46,977 nt of DNA from CAZSWS01 sp964610765. Lineage in GTDB: Bacteria > Bacteroidota > Bacteroidia > Bacteroidales > Tannerellaceae. Below are positions 43,386 to 46,977 of this stretch, piece after piece. The stretch lies in assembly GCA_964610765.1 (NCBI GenBank), contig CAZSWS010000014.1:1-46977 (forward strand), read 5' to 3'. The notes beneath the pieces are model-generated. The model was not told the DNA's origin. It saw nothing but the letters and a program-made list of their open reading frames with translations, and did not search any database. The translations under genes and the position numbers were made by a program. The first letter of the stretch is position 1, and every line of letters begins with the position of its first letter.

Positions 43386-44666
43386 ATGAATGAAAAAAAA
43401 ACTGAAATAGGCATTATCGGCTTAGGCTATGTCGGGTTTCCTCTGGCTTGTCTTTTCGCATGTAAATATGCGGTAATTGGTTATGATTTAAACGAAAAAA
43501 GGGTCAATGAGATTAATAATGGTCGTGATGAAACCCAAGAAGTAGCTTCAGAAAAGATTGATAATGCGCTAAAAAACGGGTTAGTCTGCACGACTAACAA
43601 AGAGCTACTCAAACCATGTAATATCTACATCGTAGCAGTACCTACACCTGTAGACAAACGCAATCTACCGGATTTATCACCCCTTGAAAGGGCAAGCAAA
43701 TTGATAGGTGAAGTCATTTCAGCAGGTGATATCGTCATCTATGAGTCAACCGTTTCTCCGGGAACGACTGAAGAGTTTTGCGCACCTATCATAGAGCAAG
43801 TATCAGGGCTCAAACTTAATAGAGATTTTTATCTTGCTTATTCGCCCGAACGCATCAACCCCGGAGACAAAACACGTACCATAGAGCATATCTGTAAAAT
43901 AACTTCCGGTTCAACTCCTGAAGCAGCCGAACGGGTAGATGAGCTTTACAACTCTGTATTGTTGAATGGAACCTTCCGAGCGGCCTCTATAAAAGTAGCT
44001 GAGGCTGCCAAAATCTTAGAAAACACACAAAGAGACGTAAATATCGCGCTCATAAACGAGATAGCTACCATACTTAACAAACTCGATATTAGCACAGAAG
44101 AAGTATTAAAAGCTGCGGGTACAAAGTGGAACTTCTTACCTTTTACACCAGGTTTAGTAGGCGGCCATTGTATCAGTGTTGACCCCTATTACCTGATAGA
44201 AAAAGCAAACTCTATCGGCATCGTTCCAAGAATTATTATTGAGGCCAGAAGAGTTAATAATACGATGGGCACCTATATTGTAGAGCAAGTGATACATCAT
44301 CTAAATCAGGTCGGCATACCTATTTGCAACAGTCATATCCTAATTCTTGGATTTACATTCAAAGAAAACTGCCACGACACCCGCAATACAAAGGTTATAG
44401 ATATTTATAAAACTCTCTCAACATACACTCCACACATCCATGTGTTTGACCCATGGGTTGACAAACAAGATGTTAAAAAGAACTATGGTCTTCAAATAGA
44501 GACCAGCAAAGAGAATCTGCTTGCAGGAAGTTATGACGCTGTGATTCATTGTGTAAGTCATGATTGTTTTAAGCAACTTAACCTTTCTTCTTTATGTAAG
44601 GAAGGTGGCGTCTTTTATGACGTAAAAGGTTCACTCTCTCCGGAAATTGCTACTGCAAGACTATGA
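43386..44666 (+). CDS. UDP-glucose/UDP-HexNAc 6-dehydrogenase family protein
   Basis: A 426-residue NAD-dependent sugar-nucleotide dehydrogenase. The Rossmann motif GIIGLGYVGFPLA opens the protein, YESTVSPGTTEE lies near 120 and YSPERINPGD near 158. FTPGLVGGHCISVDPYYL near 255 holds the catalytic cysteine, and GFTFKENCHDTRNTKV begins the C-terminal domain. The GHCISVDPYYL context resembles the WbpO/TviB/WbpA group, which oxidises UDP-N-acetylhexosamines, more than plain UDP-glucose dehydrogenases. It would supply an (amino)uronic acid donor for the GT2. It overlaps the next open frame only if an upstream start is used there. Confidence 0.9.
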   Translation: MNEKKTEIGIIGLGYVGFPLACLFACKYAVIGYDLNEKRVNEINNGRDETQEVASEKIDNALKNGLVCTTNKELLKPCNIYIVAVPTPVDKRNLPDLSPLERASKLIGEVISAGDIVIYESTVSPGTTEEFCAPIIEQVSGLKLNRDFYLAYSPERINPGDKTRTIEHICKITSGSTPEAAERVDELYNSVLLNGTFRAASIKVAEAAKILENTQRDVNIALINEIATILNKLDISTEEVLKAAGTKWNFLPFTPGLVGGHCISVDPYYLIEKANSIGIVPRIIIEARRVNNTMGTYIVEQVIHHLNQVGIPICNSHILILGFTFKENCHDTRNTKVIDIYKTLSTYTPHIHVFDPWVDKQDVKKNYGLQIETSKENLLAGSYDAVIHCVSHDCFKQLNLSSLCKEGGVFYDVKGSLSPEIATARL

Positions 44667-44725
44667 GAATAAAAAATCTGCGAGTCCTACACAACCTTAG
44701 TATTAAAAAATTAAAATATTTACAC

Positions 44726-46624
44726 ATGAAAACAAGATACTTTTTATTATTTCTAACCATATTTTTATATGCGTGCACATCTCATGAAGAAGATTTGCCG
44801 GATCCTGATCCCGGAAAAGAAGAGCCGGTTTGGTCGGTCATTGATGATACTTTTAAACCCACAAAACGGATAGCATTGTTAGATTTAACTCAACGCAACA
44901 ATGAAGATGAATCCGGCAACATAAATGGACGGAATCTTTATTCGGCCGAATATATGCTAGAAATTGCAGGCACACCATCTTTCACAACCAAAGACATTAA
45001 AGAAGCGATAGAAAAAGGAAGCGTCATCCTTTTTTCTTCTCCGGTATTGAGCAACACATTTACTTCGATAGAGTTAGACGAATTGCTTGAATGGGTAAGA
45101 AGTGGTGGAATAATTGTGTCTCCTGCACTTGTAAATATCACCAGCCAAACCGAGCTTTTATTTGGCATTACTGATTCAAAATACAACAAATTAAGGCATA
45201 GCATCTTCTGGGAAAGTAGCCAAATGACCGAAAAAGAGCTGGAGTATATGGATGAGGAAGAAGAAAAAAGTATTTCGACTGGAAAAGAAGGAGACACATC
45301 CGGCCAAGCCATAAAGTCTTATGGCTATACGGTATCAAGTGCAGATGTGCTTGCTTCATTCAATTCGGGCGAAGCAGCTGTGGTTCACAACAAATTAGGT
45401 GACGGGACCGTCTATTCTTTTGGATTGTTATGGCGAGACATCATTCAACGCTCACAACTCAATAAAGACTTCTCTGCTTCCCGCATATTCAGCAATGGTT
45501 TTGAACCTTCAGCAGATATCATACCTCTTTTCATTCGATCTCTTTACACTAAACATCAACCAACAGTTGTTTGGAAGTTTACCATACCGGATGGATTTCA
45601 GAGCGTCCTAATTCCGACACATGATTGCGACTCAAGAACAGCCTATGATGAAATGTGGCATATGTCTACGTATGAAAAGAAAATCGGTTTGAAAGCACAT
45701 TATTTTATAACCATACACTATTTTCGTGATAAGTCTTATTTATCTGCATTTTATGACGATGATGCTATCAAAAAGTGTAAAGAACTACTGGAAGATGGTC
45801 ATAGCATTGGCAGTCATAGCATTGGACACTTTCTCGATTTTTCAGTTACTGAACGATTTCCCATGACGATTGTCTCAAAAGACACCTATCGCCCAACACA
45901 TGATATTACAACAGGAATTACCACCGATGGTTCAACGTGGGGAGAGGTTATCTTATCTAAGCAGATTATTGAGGCTGATCTCGGAAATAAAGTCAGATCG
46001 TTTCGCACAGGACACCTCGTAACCAATAAGCTTCTCCCAAAAGCTCAGTTAGAAGGTGGATATTCATTTTCTTCTTGTTTTGGAGCCGGTCACTTGTTAA
46101 GTCAATTTCCATTCCAAGAACGACTTGGCTATGAATGGATAGGTGAATTATCTTCCGTATTACAAATGCCCCTACATCTTTCTGATGTATTTACAGATGA
46201 GCCCATGGACGAAGACAACTGGAGAGAAAAAATCCCTATTTGGCTAGAAACATTAAACAAACTAAAAGGGAACTATGCCCCTGCTATTTTATTGATACAC
46301 CCAAACAGAGAGTGGAAAATGAGAGCGGAGGAAATGTTGGTTAATAAAATGGATCGGTCAACAATAGGACTTTGGAACTTTGAAGATTATGGAGACTTCT
46401 GGTTAAACAGGCGAGCATTAGATTTTGATTTTTGTTACATACCGGAAGGAAACAAAGTATTGATTAAGGCTAAACGGGAAGAGATTGTAAAAAATAGAGG
46501 ATTAGCCTTCGCTATTGAAACGCTCGTTGTTCCTAATGAAGTAATTATTGTTGATGAAAACATGTATGGATATAAATTATCACTGAAACAAATAGCAGAC
46601 AATCGATTTTTAGCTATACTATAA
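44726..46624 (+). CDS. Surface lipoprotein polysaccharide deacetylase (NodB-like) with GATase-like N-domain
   Basis: A 632-residue lipoprotein. The start at 44726 gives a signal peptide ending LYAC (Cys17) followed by acidic residues that fit a surface-export signal; an in-frame ATG at 44663 would bury this and overlap the dehydrogenase gene. Residues about 40-280 look like a class-I glutamine-amidotransferase-type fold (VILFSSPVL, then ELLEWVRSGGIIVSPA). From about 290 is a NodB deacetylase domain: THDCDS (D300, D302), SHSIGH (H364, H368), SFRTGH and ILLIHP. It probably removes acetyl groups from the exported polymer. The GATase-like assignment is weaker than the deacetylase one. Confidence 0.82.
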   Translation: MKTRYFLLFLTIFLYACTSHEEDLPDPDPGKEEPVWSVIDDTFKPTKRIALLDLTQRNNEDESGNINGRNLYSAEYMLEIAGTPSFTTKDIKEAIEKGSVILFSSPVLSNTFTSIELDELLEWVRSGGIIVSPALVNITSQTELLFGITDSKYNKLRHSIFWESSQMTEKELEYMDEEEEKSISTGKEGDTSGQAIKSYGYTVSSADVLASFNSGEAAVVHNKLGDGTVYSFGLLWRDIIQRSQLNKDFSASRIFSNGFEPSADIIPLFIRSLYTKHQPTVVWKFTIPDGFQSVLIPTHDCDSRTAYDEMWHMSTYEKKIGLKAHYFITIHYFRDKSYLSAFYDDDAIKKCKELLEDGHSIGSHSIGHFLDFSVTERFPMTIVSKDTYRPTHDITTGITTDGSTWGEVILSKQIIEADLGNKVRSFRTGHLVTNKLLPKAQLEGGYSFSSCFGAGHLLSQFPFQERLGYEWIGELSSVLQMPLHLSDVFTDEPMDEDNWREKIPIWLETLNKLKGNYAPAILLIHPNREWKMRAEEMLVNKMDRSTIGLWNFEDYGDFWLNRRALDFDFCYIPEGNKVLIKAKREEIVKNRGLAFAIETLVVPNEVIIVDENMYGYKLSLKQIADNRFLAIL

Positions 46625-46645
46625 ACACCCTTAGAAACTTAAACC

Positions 46646-46668
46646 CATAAAGAAGCACGGTCTTTATG
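46646..46668. other. 8-bp inverted repeat between deacetylase and small gene
   Basis: CATAAAGA and TCTTTATG are perfect inverted copies around a 7-base loop, 22 bases after the deacetylase stop. There is no T-run, so it is a possible processing or regulatory hairpin rather than a clear terminator. Confidence 0.3.
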
Positions 46669-46702
46669 ATTACAAAGATGTATAACTATCTAAAAAAGAA
46701 TC

Positions 46703-46954
46703 ATGAAAGAAAATAAAGATAAACTAATCGATGAAACCTGCTGGGTATATATACAGTTAGATGAACATGGCGATTATATTATTGCTATTACTTACGATGA
46801 AGCATTTCATGAAAAAGCAAATGCAACAAAGAAGCCAATTCTATTATGGAGAAAGTTTGAAGATGCTTTTACAGCAGCAGGCTACCGAATAGTGCTCAAG
46901 TCTCTCCCCTTACCTGCCTTAAAAAAAGAGATAGAAAGGCGCTCTCCAAAATAA
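46703..46954 (+). CDS. Small hypothetical protein
   Basis: An 83-residue soluble protein that I do not recognise. It is charged and mixed alpha/beta: WVYIQLDEHGDYIIAITYDE looks like paired beta strands, and the C-terminal LPALKKEIERRSPK looks helical. No signal peptide or TM is present. It lies 78 bases downstream of the deacetylase on the same strand, so it may belong to the polysaccharide operon or start a new unit beyond the window. Its codon use is ordinary for the region. No function is proposed. Confidence 0.55.
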   Translation: MKENKDKLIDETCWVYIQLDEHGDYIIAITYDEAFHEKANATKKPILLWRKFEDAFTAAGYRIVLKSLPLPALKKEIERRSPK

Positions 46955-46977
46955 AAACTTTATCTACTCGTTATCAA

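Noticed and set aside
44938..45312. A 124-codon minus-strand ORF
   Set aside because: It is antisense within the deacetylase N-domain, Ser-rich and without motifs.

Overview
The window is Bacteroidales chromosome, most likely Bacteroides or a close relative. The evidence is SusC/SusD pairs, GH29 and GH78 glycosidases, lipoproteins with Cys-anchored signal peptides, -7 boxes of the TAnnTTTG type, and the ftsX-DUF3098-uppP-truB-queA-folK gene order. No rRNA, tRNA, CRISPR array or recognisable transposase was seen. The left edge cuts a gene (GH29); the right edge falls just after a small complete gene.

Layout. 1-1400: 3'-truncated alpha-L-fucosidase on the minus strand. 1650-5857: a tight housekeeping operon (ftsX, a DUF3098 protein, uppP, truB, queA, folK) followed by metK with its own promoter and terminator. 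7455-8750: a small membrane protein and a LysO-type lysine exporter split over two overlapping genes. 9127-11346: a small HTH protein and a nucleoside phosphorylase (minus), then an L,D-transpeptidase-like protein (plus). 11425-13647: flotillin and an NfeD/YuaF-like partner (minus). 13857-16142: GH78 alpha-L-rhamnosidase. 16143-26284: a Sus-like cassette (TIG/NHL lipoprotein, SusC, SusD, DUF1735-type lipoprotein, LamG/EEP phosphodiesterase-like protein). 26422-28443: BetT-like BCCT transporter (minus). 29269-32882: a three-subunit biotin-dependent acyl-CoA carboxylase (minus). 33148-34941: argS (minus). 35233-46954: a membrane-anchored TPR/AraC regulator and a probable exopolysaccharide locus.

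Two regions deserve most attention. First, the last 93 bases of the GH78 gene (16050-16142, stop codon included) recur exactly at 26285-26377. The intervening 10.2 kb, which carries the whole Sus-like cassette, is therefore flanked by perfect direct repeats that leave the GH78 reading frame intact. This looks like an inserted and possibly excisable nutrient-uptake module.

Second, 37688-46624 reads as a synthase-dependent polysaccharide system built from a cellulose-synthase-like GT2, a HlyD-like periplasmic adaptor, a TolC-like outer-membrane protein, a UDP-HexNAc/UDP-Glc dehydrogenase and a surface polysaccharide deacetylase. It also encodes a cytoplasmic zinc-ribbon protein of TackOD1 type whose C-terminus looks like a dead GGDEF domain. 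Upstream of it lies an array of 21-bp-phased direct repeats that ends at a promoter -7 box, a natural candidate target for the adjacent AraC-type regulator. The parts are known families; I do not recognise the combination as a described system.
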